Source: Syntrophomonadaceae bacterium
GTDB taxonomy: Bacteria > Bacillota > Syntrophomonadia > Syntrophomonadales > Syntrophomonadaceae
Reading direction: 5' to 3'
Length of the DNA stretch: 8,201 nucleotides
Assembly: GCA_031265005.1 (NCBI GenBank)
Contig: JAISDD010000125.1
Coordinates: 1 to 8,201 of the forward strand
Shown here: positions 1-7,521 of the stretch, one piece after another
Layout: every line of letters starts with the position of its first letter
How positions within the stretch are numbered: position 1 is the first letter of the stretch
Program-made: the position numbers and the translations under genes
The notes under the pieces: model-generated
The model's database searches: none
Told to the model about the DNA's origin: nothing
Seen by the model: only the letters and a program-made list of their open reading frames with translations

Positions 1-207
1 AAATTCAGCAGTTATATTACGGATTATCAACGATATTGTCAACCGCGTTATTTTAAAAGGCAAAAGCTTTGAATTCATGAAGTTTTCAAAAAACAGCGCT
101 TATTTTTTCCTAGAGTAGAAAAAATAAATCTTTCGCTTGCTAAAATATGCGGTCAGATTATCATTTTGCTTTTCAATACCCCGTACTTAAAAGTAAAGCG
201 TAACACA
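1..207. other. AT-rich upstream region, no gene assigned
   Basis: No convincing gene is visible here. On the plus strand a frame entering from the left edge is open from base 2 to a TAG at 116-118 and would encode a 38-residue tail ending in Phe-Phe-Leu-Glu. A second plus frame is open to a TGA at 70-72. On the minus strand an ATG at 78-76 opens a frame that leaves the window after 26 codons, without a ribosome binding site in front. Three open frames in so short a stretch cancel each other as evidence, so the end of an upstream gene is possible but unproven. A 12-bp inverted repeat, TACTT-AA-AAGTA at 184-195, lies 12 bp before the gltB -35 box and could be an operator. Confidence 0.4.
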
Positions 208-236
208 TTGACAAACTTTATGCTCGGGTGTAAATT
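208..236 (+). promoter_or_regulatory. Candidate sigma-A promoter of the gltB-gltD operon
   Basis: A perfect -35 box TTGACA (208-213) is followed by a 17-bp spacer and a -10 box TAAATT (231-236; four of six match TATAAT). Transcription would start near 243 and leave an untranslated leader of about 320 nt before gltB. A second, weaker arrangement (TAAACA at 236-241, 17 bp, TATTAT at 259-264) overlaps just downstream and could be an alternative promoter. Confidence 0.6.
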
Positions 237-245
237 AAACAACAG

Positions 246-264
246 ATAAACAAGGGTGTATTAT
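246..264 (+). promoter_or_regulatory. Possible ANTAR-target-like hairpin at the 5' end of the glt leader
   Basis: The RNA can form a stem ATAAAC/GTTTAT-like helix (246-251 with 258-259 and 261-264, A260 bulged) closing a six-base loop AAGGGT at 252-257. The loop has A at position 1 and G at position 4, the pattern known for RNA targets of ANTAR antiterminators. The position, a few bases after the predicted start site, resembles that of the similar hairpin in the glutamine synthetase leader of this window. I found no partner hairpin and no terminator that it would disrupt, and such a loop can arise by chance, so this is only a candidate. Confidence 0.25.
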
Positions 265-304
265 AGAATTTGTTAAAAAGTAAATTTATACTATTCTCTA
301 TTAA

Positions 305-443
305 AAACGCAGACAAATATAACCTAAAGGTCACGAGATTTGCCTGCGGCTAAGGAAAATAGTATGTACTAATCCGCTTTCAAGGTAATGTTTTAATCTT
401 GTGCCCCGTAGGGGTATTACGGATTAGTATTACGACTGCATTT
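305..443 (+). promoter_or_regulatory. Structured glt leader RNA with alternative pairings, class unknown
   Basis: Two strong hairpins are visible. The first pairs 308-312 with 344-348 (CGCAG/CTGCG) and 314-318 with 338-342 (CAAAT/ATTTG), separated by one A-C mismatch. The second pairs 367-376 with 420-429 (TACTAATCCG/CGGATTAGTA, ten perfect pairs) and holds an inner CCCC-GTA-GGGG hairpin at 404-414. Competing pairings exist: 305-312 can instead pair with 436-443 (one mismatch), which would close a three-way junction immediately before the U-rich stretch 441-456, and CCGTA 406-410 can pair with TACGG 418-422. I could not match it to a T-box, glutamine, c-di-GMP or other familiar riboswitch. 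A cis-acting control element for the glt operon is an inference from position. Confidence 0.45.
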
Positions 444-467
444 CTTTGTTTGTTTTACATCAATTAT

Positions 468-481
468 TTTACAATTGTAAA
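468..481. repeat. 14-bp perfect palindrome in the glt leader
   Basis: TTTACAATTGTAAA reads the same on both strands. It lies about 80 bp before gltB, inside the predicted transcript. It could be a repressor operator acting as a roadblock, or a weak RNA hairpin; an alternative stem pairs CAATT (461-465) with AATTG (473-477). No regulator can be named from the sequence. Confidence 0.3.
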
Positions 482-518
482 GGACAGCAGCATATATTTT
501 GATTAAAGACGAGCTATT

Positions 519-572
519 ATGAGGCGTTCTTATGGATTGATTTTATTATGGGGGGATAGGGATGCATTATAA
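519..572 (+). CDS. Possible 17-codon upstream ORF overlapping the gltB start
   Basis: An ATG at 519 opens a frame of 17 codons (MRRSYGLILLWGDRDAL) ending at TAA 570-572, overlapping the first codons of gltB in another frame. Upstream there is only a weak GAG-type ribosome binding site (511-513). If translated, it would carry ribosomes over the gltB start and could couple or interfere with gltB initiation. It may equally be a chance frame; the peptide resembles nothing I recognise. Confidence 0.15.
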   Translation: MRRSYGLILLWGDRDAL

Positions 573-3500
573 CGGACTTTCGCGCAAACAAGGTTTGTAT
601 GATCCGAAATTCGAACATGATGCCTGTGGAATCGGTATGATTGTAAATATTAGCGGAGAAAAATCGCATAAACTTGTATTAGACGCGATTACTCTTTTAC
701 AAAATATGACCCATCGGGGCGGAGTAGGAAGCGAACCTGAAACTGGAGACGGAGCTGGGTTGCTCATCCAAATCCCTCATGATTTTATGAAACGGGCGAC
801 GGTCAGTGAAGGAATAACGCTTCCCGATGAAGGAGAATATGCGGTAGCTATGCTTTTTGCCTCTCCCGATATTCCGAAATGCCAGGCCACATTAGAAGCT
901 TTTTGCTTATTGATGGAAAGAGAAGGTTTGGAAGTATTAGGGATACGTACGGTGCCGGTTTATCCCGGCAGCTTAGGCCCGACAGCCGCTATGGTACGCC
1001 CTAGTATCCGTCAAGTATTTGTTAAAAAACCTTTCGGGTTGAATGAGGAAGAATTTGAACGCTATCTATACGTAGTTTCAAAATTAGCGTCCAAGGAAAT
1101 AAGGTATGCTCCAAACGATCCAGATTTATATTTTTATCAGGCCAGCTTTTCGTGCCGCACCATTGTTTACAAAGGCATGCTGCTGCCTCGCCAGCTACCT
1201 AATTTTTACCTGGATTTAAAAGATGCTACTACTGCCTCAGCGATAGCATTGGTTCATTCACGTTTTTCCACGAACACTTTTCCCAGCTGGGAACGGGCTC
1301 ACCCGATGCATCACGTGATTCATAACGGAGAAATCAATACTATACGAGGTAATGTGAACTGGGTGAAAGCGCGGGAAGCCATGCTACGTTCTGACCTTTT
1401 CCCCTTCCCGCTCAGCCGCATTTATCCTGTTATAAATGAAGACGGCAGTGATTCTGCTATGCTGGACGAATTTTTAAGTTTGATGGTCCAAGCTAAATAC
1501 AGCTTTCCGGAAGCTATGATGATGACTATTCCTGAACCATGGGAAAATACTGAAAATATGGATAGCGCTAAACGCGCTTTTTATGAATACAACAGCTGTT
1601 TGCTGGAAGCGTGGGACGGCCCAGCCGCTGTGGCTTTTACCGACGGGCGCATAGCAGGGGCCACTTTGGACCGCAACGGCCTTAGGCCTTCCCGTTATTA
1701 TTTATTGCGGGACGGCACATTGATATTAGCCAGCGAAGTTGGAGTATTGCCGGTAGCGCCAGAAGAAATTGTAAAAAAAGAACGGCTGCGCCCAGGGCGG
1801 ATGCTATTGATCGATACAGTGCAAAAACGAATAATTGAAGATGAAGAGCTAAAACAGTTGGCGGCTGCAGCTCGTCCCTATCAAGATTGGCTCAAGGAAA
1901 ATCTACTGTATCTGGACGATTTGCCGGAAGAAGACGCTCAGAGGGAAACCTGGCAAGATTTATTAAATAAAAAAATGATGAGGGAAACCGGCGATATCTA
2001 CGAAAAACTTATGGAGAAATACGTTATCAATAAAGATCTGTCATTAGTTAAAGAAGGAATAAAGAATGCGGCTCTTACTTTAACGCAAGAAATGAAAATG
2101 TTCGGATATACTTGGGAAGACGTCCAATTGACGCTTACCGGCATTGTCAGCACCAAAGAGGACCCTATTGCCTCTATGGGGACCGATACGCCGCTGGCAG
2201 TACTGTCTAACCGTCCTCAATTATTATACAATTATTTTAAACAATTATTTGCTCAAGTAACTAACCCTCCTATTGACGCTATTCGCGAAAAAATAGTAAC
2301 TTCTTCTCGTGTTCAGTTCGGCAGTGAAGGAAACTTATTGGATCCCGGGCCTTCAAACTGCCATATGATACAGCATCACACTCCGATTTTGACTGACAGC
2401 GATCTGAATAAACTCAGCAGCATCAGACAAGAAGGGTTTCGCAGCATAACTTTGCCTATTTTGTTTCCCGCTAGTGAAAAAAAAGGTCTGAAAAAAGCGC
2501 TGGAAGATTTGTTTTATGCCGCTGATATAGCTATGGACAGTGGATATAATATTATTATATTGTCCGACAAAGGCGCCAGTGAAAATAAAATACCAATCCC
2601 AGCCCTGCTGGCTACATCAGGTTTGCATCACTATCTAGTCAACAAAGGTACTCGCACTAAAGTCAGTTTAGTCGTGGAAACTGCCGAGGCGCGTGAAGTT
2701 CATCATTTCGCTCTGCTAGTCAGTTATGGGGCAAATGGAGTGAACCCTTACCTAGCTTATCGCATCCTAGAACATATGGTCTCTGAAAACATTTTACCCA
2801 TGGATGCTGAAACAGCAAAATCCTATTATCTCGACACTTTAACCAAAAGTATCGTAAAGATTATGTCCAAAATGGGGATTTCCACCGTACGAAGCTACCA
2901 TGGGGCTCAGATATTTGAAGCTTTAGGGATAGGAAATGAAGTGATCGACCAATATTTTACCGGAACTACTTCAAGGATCGGAGGCGTTACCCTCAAAGAA
3001 ATAGAAGAAGAAACTCGTCAACGTCATTATCAGGCTTTTGACCCTTTATGCAAAGAAGATCCCTTAGATGAAGGCGGAGAGTATAAATGGCGTAAAAACG
3101 GAGAATATCATTTACTTAATCCTGAAAATATTTATTATTTACAACAAGCCTGTCAAACCGGCAATTATAAATTATTCAAGCAATTTTCGAAAAATATTAA
3201 CAAACAAGAAAGCCAATTGAAAAATATACGGAGCTTGCTGGATATCATCGAAACTGCAAAACCCATACCTATAGATTCAGTGGAACCAGTGGAGAATATT
3301 GTAAAGCGGTTCAAGACCGGAGCTATGTCTTACGGTTCTATCAGTCAGGAAGCGCATGAATGCATGTGTATAGCCATGAACCATTTACAAGGCAAGAGTA
3401 ATACCGGGGAAGGCGGAGAACTACCGGAACGCTTTATAATAGGAGCTGACGGAAATAATCGTTCCAGCGCTATAAAGCAAGTAGCTTCCGGACGTTTTGG

Positions 3501-5265
3501 AGTTACAGTGCATTATTTAAATAATGGGGAAGAAATACAGATTAAGATGGCGCAAGGCGCAAAACCAGGCGAAGGAGGCCATCTTCCCGGTAATAAAGTG
3601 TATCCTTGGGTCGCTAAATCGCGTTATTCTACTCCCGGAGTAGAACTGATATCTCCGCCGCCGCATCACGATATCTATTCTATTGAAGATTTAGCTCAGC
3701 TGATAAGCGACTTAAAAAGCGCCAACCCTCAAGCAAAAATCAGCGTAAAATTAGTATCTGAAGCAGGCGTTGGCACTATAGCGGTAGGGGTTGCCAAAGG
3801 ATTAGCCGACGTCATAGCTATAAGCGGATATGACGGAGGGACCGGAGCCGCGTCTCGTACCAGCATCAGGCACGCCGGCTTGCCTTGGGAGTTAGGCGTA
3901 GCGGAAGCCCACCAAAGCTTATTGATGAATAATTTACGGAACAGGGTAGTTTTAGAAACTGACGGCAAACTAATGACCGGACGGGATATTATTGTTGCAG
4001 CGTTATTAGGAGCGGAAGAATTTGCGTTCGCAACCGCGCCTTTAATAGCAATGGGCTGTAATATGATGAGAGTTTGTAACCTGGATACGTGTCCGGTAGG
4101 AATTGCTACCCAACACCCTGAATTAAGAAAGAAATTTGCTGGAAAGCCTGAATATGTGGAAAATTTAATGCTTTTTATAGCCCAAGAAGCACGGGAATGG
4201 ATGGCCCGTATCGGTGTTCATAATTTCAATGAATTGGTAGGTCATGTGGAATTTTTAAAACAAATCACAGGCGCAATGAATGATAAAGCTAGAACCGTAG
4301 ACTTGTCGGATTTGCTGTACCAACCTAAAGTTGTGGATGACGTCCAAAAAAGATATTTTACAAAAAAACAGCAACATCCTCTAGCGCAAAGGCTGGATTT
4401 AAATACTCTAGTTCCTCTATGCCAGAAAGCAATTAATGAAAAAACCCCAGTTTCTTATAGCCTGCCCATAAACAACGCTGACCGCACAGTAGGAGCGTCT
4501 TTGTCCAGCGCTATCGTGAGGGCAAACGGCGCGGCAGGATTGCCTGACGACACCATTCATCTTTATTTCGAAGGATCAGCCGGGCAAAGTTTCGGGGCTT
4601 TTCTGGCTTCGGGCGTCACCATGGAACTGCGCGGCGACAGCAATGATCACGTCGGTAAAGGCTTATCAGGGGGCAGACTTATTATAAAGCCTCCGAAAGG
4701 TATTACTTACGACCCCGCCGAAAATATTATTATCGGCAACGTCGCTTTTTACGGAGCTACATCAGGCGAAGCGTTTATACACGGGATAGCCGGAGAACGT
4801 TTTTGTGTGCGTAACAGCGGCGTGGAAGCGGTAGTGGAAGGTGTAGGCGACCATGGCTGCGAATATATGACCGGAGGAAAAGTCGTGGTTTTAGGTAAAA
4901 CCGGCCGCAATTTCGCTGCGGGCATGTCAGGCGGAATAGCCTATATTTGGGATAAGGACGATACGTTTTCAATGTTCTGCAATAAAGAATTAGTTACCAT
5001 AGATGAACTGGAGCAACAGGATATCGATTTAGTTAAGGAAATGTTGGAAAAACACTGGAAATATACTGACAGTCAAAGGGCTCGCTTGATATTGGATAAC
5101 TTCTATACAGAAAAAGAAAAATTTGTAAAAGTTATTCCTAAAGTTTACAAACAAGTTTTACAATCTATGCACGAAGCGAAGAAACGCAGATTATCTCCCG
5201 ACGAACAATCTTTGTTTGCCTTTAATGAAGTGACGCACAGACTTCCGTCTGTAGTTGGGAAATAG
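562..5265 (+). CDS. gltB: Glutamate synthase (NADPH) large subunit
   Basis: Catalytic large subunit of GOGAT. It hydrolyses glutamine, channels the ammonia, and forms glutamate from 2-oxoglutarate using electrons delivered through the small subunit. The 1567 residues are slightly longer than the usual 1480-1530. An N-terminal class II amidotransferase domain begins at Cys22 (D-A-C-G-I-G), implying removal of a 21-residue propeptide; HRGG is at 51-54, HSRFSTNTFPSW at 232-243 and NGEINT at 255-260. A central domain follows (for example TPLAVLSNRP, about 542-552). The FMN synthase domain has KTGAMSYGSIS at 918-928, GAKPGEGG at 999-1006 and SGYDGGTGAA at 1088-1097. Cys1166, Cys1172 and Cys1177 (C-x5-C-x4-C) are the [3Fe-4S] ligands. 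A C-terminal glycine-rich GXGXG beta-helix begins near 1335. The start is supported by a GGGGGG ribosome binding site at 550-555. All key residues are present and the frame is intact. Confidence 0.98.
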   Translation: MHYNGLSRKQGLYDPKFEHDACGIGMIVNISGEKSHKLVLDAITLLQNMTHRGGVGSEPETGDGAGLLIQIPHDFMKRATVSEGITLPDEGEYAVAMLFASPDIPKCQATLEAFCLLMEREGLEVLGIRTVPVYPGSLGPTAAMVRPSIRQVFVKKPFGLNEEEFERYLYVVSKLASKEIRYAPNDPDLYFYQASFSCRTIVYKGMLLPRQLPNFYLDLKDATTASAIALVHSRFSTNTFPSWERAHPMHHVIHNGEINTIRGNVNWVKAREAMLRSDLFPFPLSRIYPVINEDGSDSAMLDEFLSLMVQAKYSFPEAMMMTIPEPWENTENMDSAKRAFYEYNSCLLEAWDGPAAVAFTDGRIAGATLDRNGLRPSRYYLLRDGTLILASEVGVLPVAPEEIVKKERLRPGRMLLIDTVQKRIIEDEELKQLAAAARPYQDWLKENLLYLDDLPEEDAQRETWQDLLNKKMMRETGDIYEKLMEKYVINKDLSLVKEGIKNAALTLTQEMKMFGYTWEDVQLTLTGIVSTKEDPIASMGTDTPLAVLSNRPQLLYNYFKQLFAQVTNPPIDAIREKIVTSSRVQFGSEGNLLDPGPSNCHMIQHHTPILTDSDLNKLSSIRQEGFRSITLPILFPASEKKGLKKALEDLFYAADIAMDSGYNIIILSDKGASENKIPIPALLATSGLHHYLVNKGTRTKVSLVVETAEAREVHHFALLVSYGANGVNPYLAYRILEHMVSENILPMDAETAKSYYLDTLTKSIVKIMSKMGISTVRSYHGAQIFEALGIGNEVIDQYFTGTTSRIGGVTLKEIEEETRQRHYQAFDPLCKEDPLDEGGEYKWRKNGEYHLLNPENIYYLQQACQTGNYKLFKQFSKNINKQESQLKNIRSLLDIIETAKPIPIDSVEPVENIVKRFKTGAMSYGSISQEAHECMCIAMNHLQGKSNTGEGGELPERFIIGADGNNRSSAIKQVASGRFGVTVHYLNNGEEIQIKMAQGAKPGEGGHLPGNKVYPWVAKSRYSTPGVELISPPPHHDIYSIEDLAQLISDLKSANPQAKISVKLVSEAGVGTIAVGVAKGLADVIAISGYDGGTGAASRTSIRHAGLPWELGVAEAHQSLLMNNLRNRVVLETDGKLMTGRDIIVAALLGAEEFAFATAPLIAMGCNMMRVCNLDTCPVGIATQHPELRKKFAGKPEYVENLMLFIAQEAREWMARIGVHNFNELVGHVEFLKQITGAMNDKARTVDLSDLLYQPKVVDDVQKRYFTKKQQHPLAQRLDLNTLVPLCQKAINEKTPVSYSLPINNADRTVGASLSSAIVRANGAAGLPDDTIHLYFEGSAGQSFGAFLASGVTMELRGDSNDHVGKGLSGGRLIIKPPKGITYDPAENIIIGNVAFYGATSGEAFIHGIAGERFCVRNSGVEAVVEGVGDHGCEYMTGGKVVVLGKTGRNFAAGMSGGIAYIWDKDDTFSMFCNKELVTIDELEQQDIDLVKEMLEKHWKYTDSQRARLILDNFYTEKEKFVKVIPKVYKQVLQSMHEAKKRRLSPDEQSLFAFNEVTHRLPSVVGK

Positions 5266-5279
5266 GAGGTTAATGACAT

Positions 5280-6749
5280 ATGGGAAAACCTACTGGTTTT
5301 ATAGAATATAAAAGAATTGAGGCCAAAGAACGCTCGATCAAAGAGCGTATCGAAGATTATAAGGAATATCTTCTTCCTCAGGATGAAGAAGGCTTAAAAA
5401 TCCAAAGCGCTCGCTGTATGGACTGCGGAGTGCCTTTTTGCCAAGCTGGGTTGATTGTAGATAAACAAACGGTCGGTTGTCCGCTGAGCAATTTGATACC
5501 AGAAGTTAACGATCTGGTTTACCATGACAGAATTGCAGCCGCTTACGATCGCTTGACCAAAACTAATCCTTTTCCGGAAATTACCGGAAGAGTTTGTCCT
5601 GCTCTGTGCGAAGGCTCTTGTACTTTAGGAGAGCATGAACCGGCAGTAACTATTAAAGATATTGAACGTTTTGTGGCAGATAAAATGACATCATCCGCCA
5701 AGGCTAAACCCCGCTTGCCTAAAATCCATTCCGACAAACGCGTGGCGGTGATAGGATCAGGTCCCGCAGGTTTAGCGTGCGCCGACCTTCTTAATCAATT
5801 GGGAAACGAAGTTACGGTTTTTGAGCGGGCTGACCGGCCGGGAGGTTTGCTCATGTATGGGATCCCCAATATGAAACTTGATAAATCATTGGTATTAAAC
5901 CGTGTTGAATTAATGAAAGCGGAAGGAATTAAATTCATTCTTAACGCTCATATAGGCAGCGGTTATTCCTTTCATGAACTCATTCAAGGCTTTGACGCAA
6001 TCGTTTTATGCTTAGGGGCTACTCAAGAACGCAACCTGTCCGTGCCGGGAGATTACTTGAAAGGCGTCGTTACTGCTATGTCTTATTTAACCAGCTCCAC
6101 TAAAAACCTGTTAGCTGATAAACCGTTAAAAAACGCGCTATTAGACGCCGGGGGTAAAGATGTCATCGTTGTGGGCGGAGGGGATACCGGAGCAGATTGT
6201 GTTGCTACCGCCATACGTCAAAAAGCCCGCAGCGTATCTCAGCTTGAGATAATGCCCGCTCTTCCTCCATACAGAAAAAATGACAACCCTTGGCCTTTAT
6301 GGCCGGCTGTTAAACGCCACAGCTATGAGCAAGAAGAAGCGCTTGAATTTTTTGGCAAAGACCTTAAAGAATATGAAACAACGGTCAAAGAAATTTTAGG
6401 AACACCCGAGGGAAAAGTAAAAGGCGTTAAAACTGTGAAAGTAAACTGGAGTATAGAAAACGGTAAAAATATAATGAAAGACATCAGCGGGAGCGAACAG
6501 ATAAGACCAGCAGAGTTAGTCATTACAGCTTTAGGATTCACCGGGCCTGAAAAAGCATTGTTGGAGCAATTGAATCTGAAAATAGATAATTACGGTATGC
6601 CAGAAACAGAAAATATCAATTATAAAAGTAATCTGCCCATGCTGTTTGTAGCCGGAGACATGAGACGAGGCCCTAGTTTAGTAGTGTGGGCGCTGATGGA
6701 AGGACGCCAGGCGGCCAAACAATGCAACGATTACTTAAAAAATGTATAA
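5280..6749 (+). CDS. gltD: Glutamate synthase (NADPH) small subunit
   Basis: Electron-input subunit of GOGAT. It takes hydride from NAD(P)H onto FAD and passes electrons through iron-sulfur clusters to the large subunit. The 489 residues are the normal family length. The N-terminal iron-sulfur domain has two cysteine groups, Cys46/49/54/67 and Cys106/110/114, the usual ligands for two [4Fe-4S] clusters. The FAD Rossmann motif VAVIGSGPAGLACA spans about 155-168 with the ribose-binding acid Glu182. A second nucleotide-binding motif, VGGGDTGAD at 298-306, serves NAD(P)H. The C-terminal FVAGDMRRGPSLVVWA segment (456-471) is the closing FAD-site motif. A textbook AGGAGG (5264-5269) overlaps the gltB stop codon and lies 10 bp before the ATG, so translation of the two subunits is probably coupled. 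NADPH rather than NADH preference is assumed from the bacterial family. Confidence 0.97.
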   Translation: MGKPTGFIEYKRIEAKERSIKERIEDYKEYLLPQDEEGLKIQSARCMDCGVPFCQAGLIVDKQTVGCPLSNLIPEVNDLVYHDRIAAAYDRLTKTNPFPEITGRVCPALCEGSCTLGEHEPAVTIKDIERFVADKMTSSAKAKPRLPKIHSDKRVAVIGSGPAGLACADLLNQLGNEVTVFERADRPGGLLMYGIPNMKLDKSLVLNRVELMKAEGIKFILNAHIGSGYSFHELIQGFDAIVLCLGATQERNLSVPGDYLKGVVTAMSYLTSSTKNLLADKPLKNALLDAGGKDVIVVGGGDTGADCVATAIRQKARSVSQLEIMPALPPYRKNDNPWPLWPAVKRHSYEQEEALEFFGKDLKEYETTVKEILGTPEGKVKGVKTVKVNWSIENGKNIMKDISGSEQIRPAELVITALGFTGPEKALLEQLNLKIDNYGMPETENINYKSNLPMLFVAGDMRRGPSLVVWALMEGRQAAKQCNDYLKNV

Positions 6750-6782
6750 AATAAAAATCATGAAAAGTTTTTTAACAAAAAA
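6750..6782. other. Short convergent gap with an A/T-only hairpin
   Basis: The gltD and regulator genes converge with only 33 bp between their stop codons. The gap holds TTTTTT-AAC-AAAAAA (6768-6782), which could form a hairpin on either strand, but it has no G-C pairs and would be a poor terminator. Read-through from either side would produce overlapping antisense RNA. Confidence 0.3.
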
Positions 6783-7349
6783 TCAATAATCGTATTTTTT
6801 CAAGATATTCATACAGACTTCACGTTTAGTAATCCTCTGGTCCATAGCTTGTTTTTCAATGAAGCGATGCGCTTCGGGTTCAGTTATTTTCAGATAGGTA
6901 ATGAGGACTAGTTTAGCCCGGTCAATAAATTTCAGGTCTTTTATCTGCTGTTTCAGAGCGTCGTTTTGTTTTTGCAAATAATGCATTCTATTATGAGAAG
7001 TGAGCAAAATGTTTATTGCCCATTCAAAAATATAACGGTTCACCGGTTTGAGTATAACTAAAACTCCGTTTTCTTTCATTTGCAATGACAATTCCTCTTC
7101 TAATTCATCTTTTGTCAGCAGCATTATCTGCATATTGCTAGCTTGAGCGAGTTCTAAAGCTAAATCTATTCCATTGGAATCAGGCAAAGGGGCGTTGATG
7201 ATTCCTAAATCAAAATCCCTCTCCTTTATATACCGCTGAACCAGTTTCTGATTTGAAACACTTATAATATCCGTTTCAGCATATGATAAAATATCGGTAA
7301 CTACTTGGATAATCTTTGTTGCGCCAGACGCTATCAGTATTCTGTTCAT
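6783..7349 (-). CDS. ANTAR-domain antiterminator with degenerate receiver
   Basis: Probable RNA-binding transcription antiterminator of 188 residues. Residues 1 to about 118 have the receiver-like alternating strand and helix pattern and retain Thr79 and the Lys101-Pro102 pair. The phospho-acceptor position in the DLGIINAPLPDSNG segment (47-60) is Asn52 instead of Asp, and the acidic pair expected after strand 1 is replaced by Ala-Ser-Gly (7-9). A polar, probably coiled-coil helix (about 121-142) leads to the ANTAR domain (about 130-188), recognised by IDRAKLVLITYLKITEPEAH and AMDQR followed by EVCMNIL. The start is supported by GGGGGCGG (7364-7357) seven bases upstream. Its position between GOGAT and GS genes suggests nitrogen control; I recall a comparable ANTAR regulator (NitR) beside glnA and glt genes in solvent-forming clostridia. 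Phosphorylation by a sensor kinase is unlikely, so its input is unknown. Confidence 0.88.
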   Translation of the reverse strand: MNRILIASGATKIIQVVTDILSYAETDIISVSNQKLVQRYIKERDFDLGIINAPLPDSNGIDLALELAQASNMQIMLLTKDELEEELSLQMKENGVLVILKPVNRYIFEWAINILLTSHNRMHYLQKQNDALKQQIKDLKFIDRAKLVLITYLKITEPEAHRFIEKQAMDQRITKREVCMNILKKYDY

Positions 7350-7425
7350 AAATTATCCGCCCCCTGGTCAAGTACTAAAAAATTGCTGTTCAGTAAACAA
7401 ACCCCATTAAGAAATAACTTTTTAT

Positions 7426-7454
7426 ATTATAATAATTTATAAATGAATTTTCAT
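7426..7454 (-). promoter_or_regulatory. Candidate promoter of the ANTAR regulator gene
   Basis: On the minus strand a perfect TATAAT (7431-7426) is preceded by 17 bp and ATGAAA (7454-7449; four of six match TTGACA). The leader would be about 70 nt. The -35 box lies inside the 7442-7455 inverted repeat, so a protein bound there would block this promoter. The region is very AT-rich, which lowers confidence. Confidence 0.4.
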
Positions 7455-7455
7455 T
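7442..7455. repeat. Inverted repeat between the divergent promoters, site 1
   Basis: AATGAA-TT-TTCATT forms a perfect 6-bp inverted repeat with a 2-bp centre. It overlaps the predicted -35 box of the minus-strand regulator promoter and lies 23 bp upstream of the glutamine synthetase -35 box, a suitable place for a dimeric regulator acting on both genes. AT-rich DNA yields such repeats by chance. Confidence 0.3.
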
Positions 7456-7460
7456 AAGAA

Positions 7461-7474
7461 AATAAAATTTTATT
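7461..7474. repeat. Inverted repeat between the divergent promoters, site 2
   Basis: AATAAAATTTTATT is a perfect 14-bp palindrome made only of A and T, ending 3 bp before the glutamine synthetase -35 box. It could be an UP element for RNA polymerase or a regulator site; low sequence complexity makes chance a real explanation. Confidence 0.25.
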
Positions 7475-7477
7475 AGT

Positions 7478-7506
7478 TTGACATTTAGACAGCTATCTGT
7501 TAATCT
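7478..7506 (+). promoter_or_regulatory. Candidate promoter of the glutamine synthetase gene
   Basis: A perfect TTGACA (7478-7483) and a 17-bp spacer lead to TAATCT (7501-7506), a poor -10 box compensated by an extended -10 TG at 7498-7499. The spacer contains ACAG-CTAT-CTGT (7489-7500), a short inverted repeat where a repressor could bind. Transcription would begin near 7513, giving a leader of about 98 nt. Confidence 0.6.
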
Positions 7507-7521
7507 GATGTAAATAAAGCA

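Noticed and set aside
2..118. C-terminal end of an upstream plus-strand gene.
   Set aside because: Only 38 codons are visible, no family is recognisable, and two other frames are also open across part of the stretch.
338..358. Resemblance of the GCC-GGCTAA stretch to part of the c-di-GMP type I riboswitch.
   Set aside because: The conserved 5' GCAAACC segment, GNRA tetraloop and receptor are not found in matching positions, so the similarity is too local.
243..561. T-box or known glutamine riboswitch upstream of gltB.
   Set aside because: No T-box antiterminator sequence and no conserved glutamine-aptamer core could be found.
567..767. Minus-strand frame opposite the start of gltB.
   Set aside because: It lies wholly inside gltB, has no plausible product or ribosome binding site, and mirrors the coding frame of a clearly real gene.
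3729..3968. Minus-strand frame within gltB; similar ones at 4775-4972, 5543-5737 and 6323-6541.
   Set aside because: All are antisense to conserved catalytic regions of gltB or gltD and show no recognisable protein features.
6768..6782. Bidirectional terminator between gltD and the regulator gene.
   Set aside because: The hairpin contains only A-T pairs and would be too weak to call a terminator.
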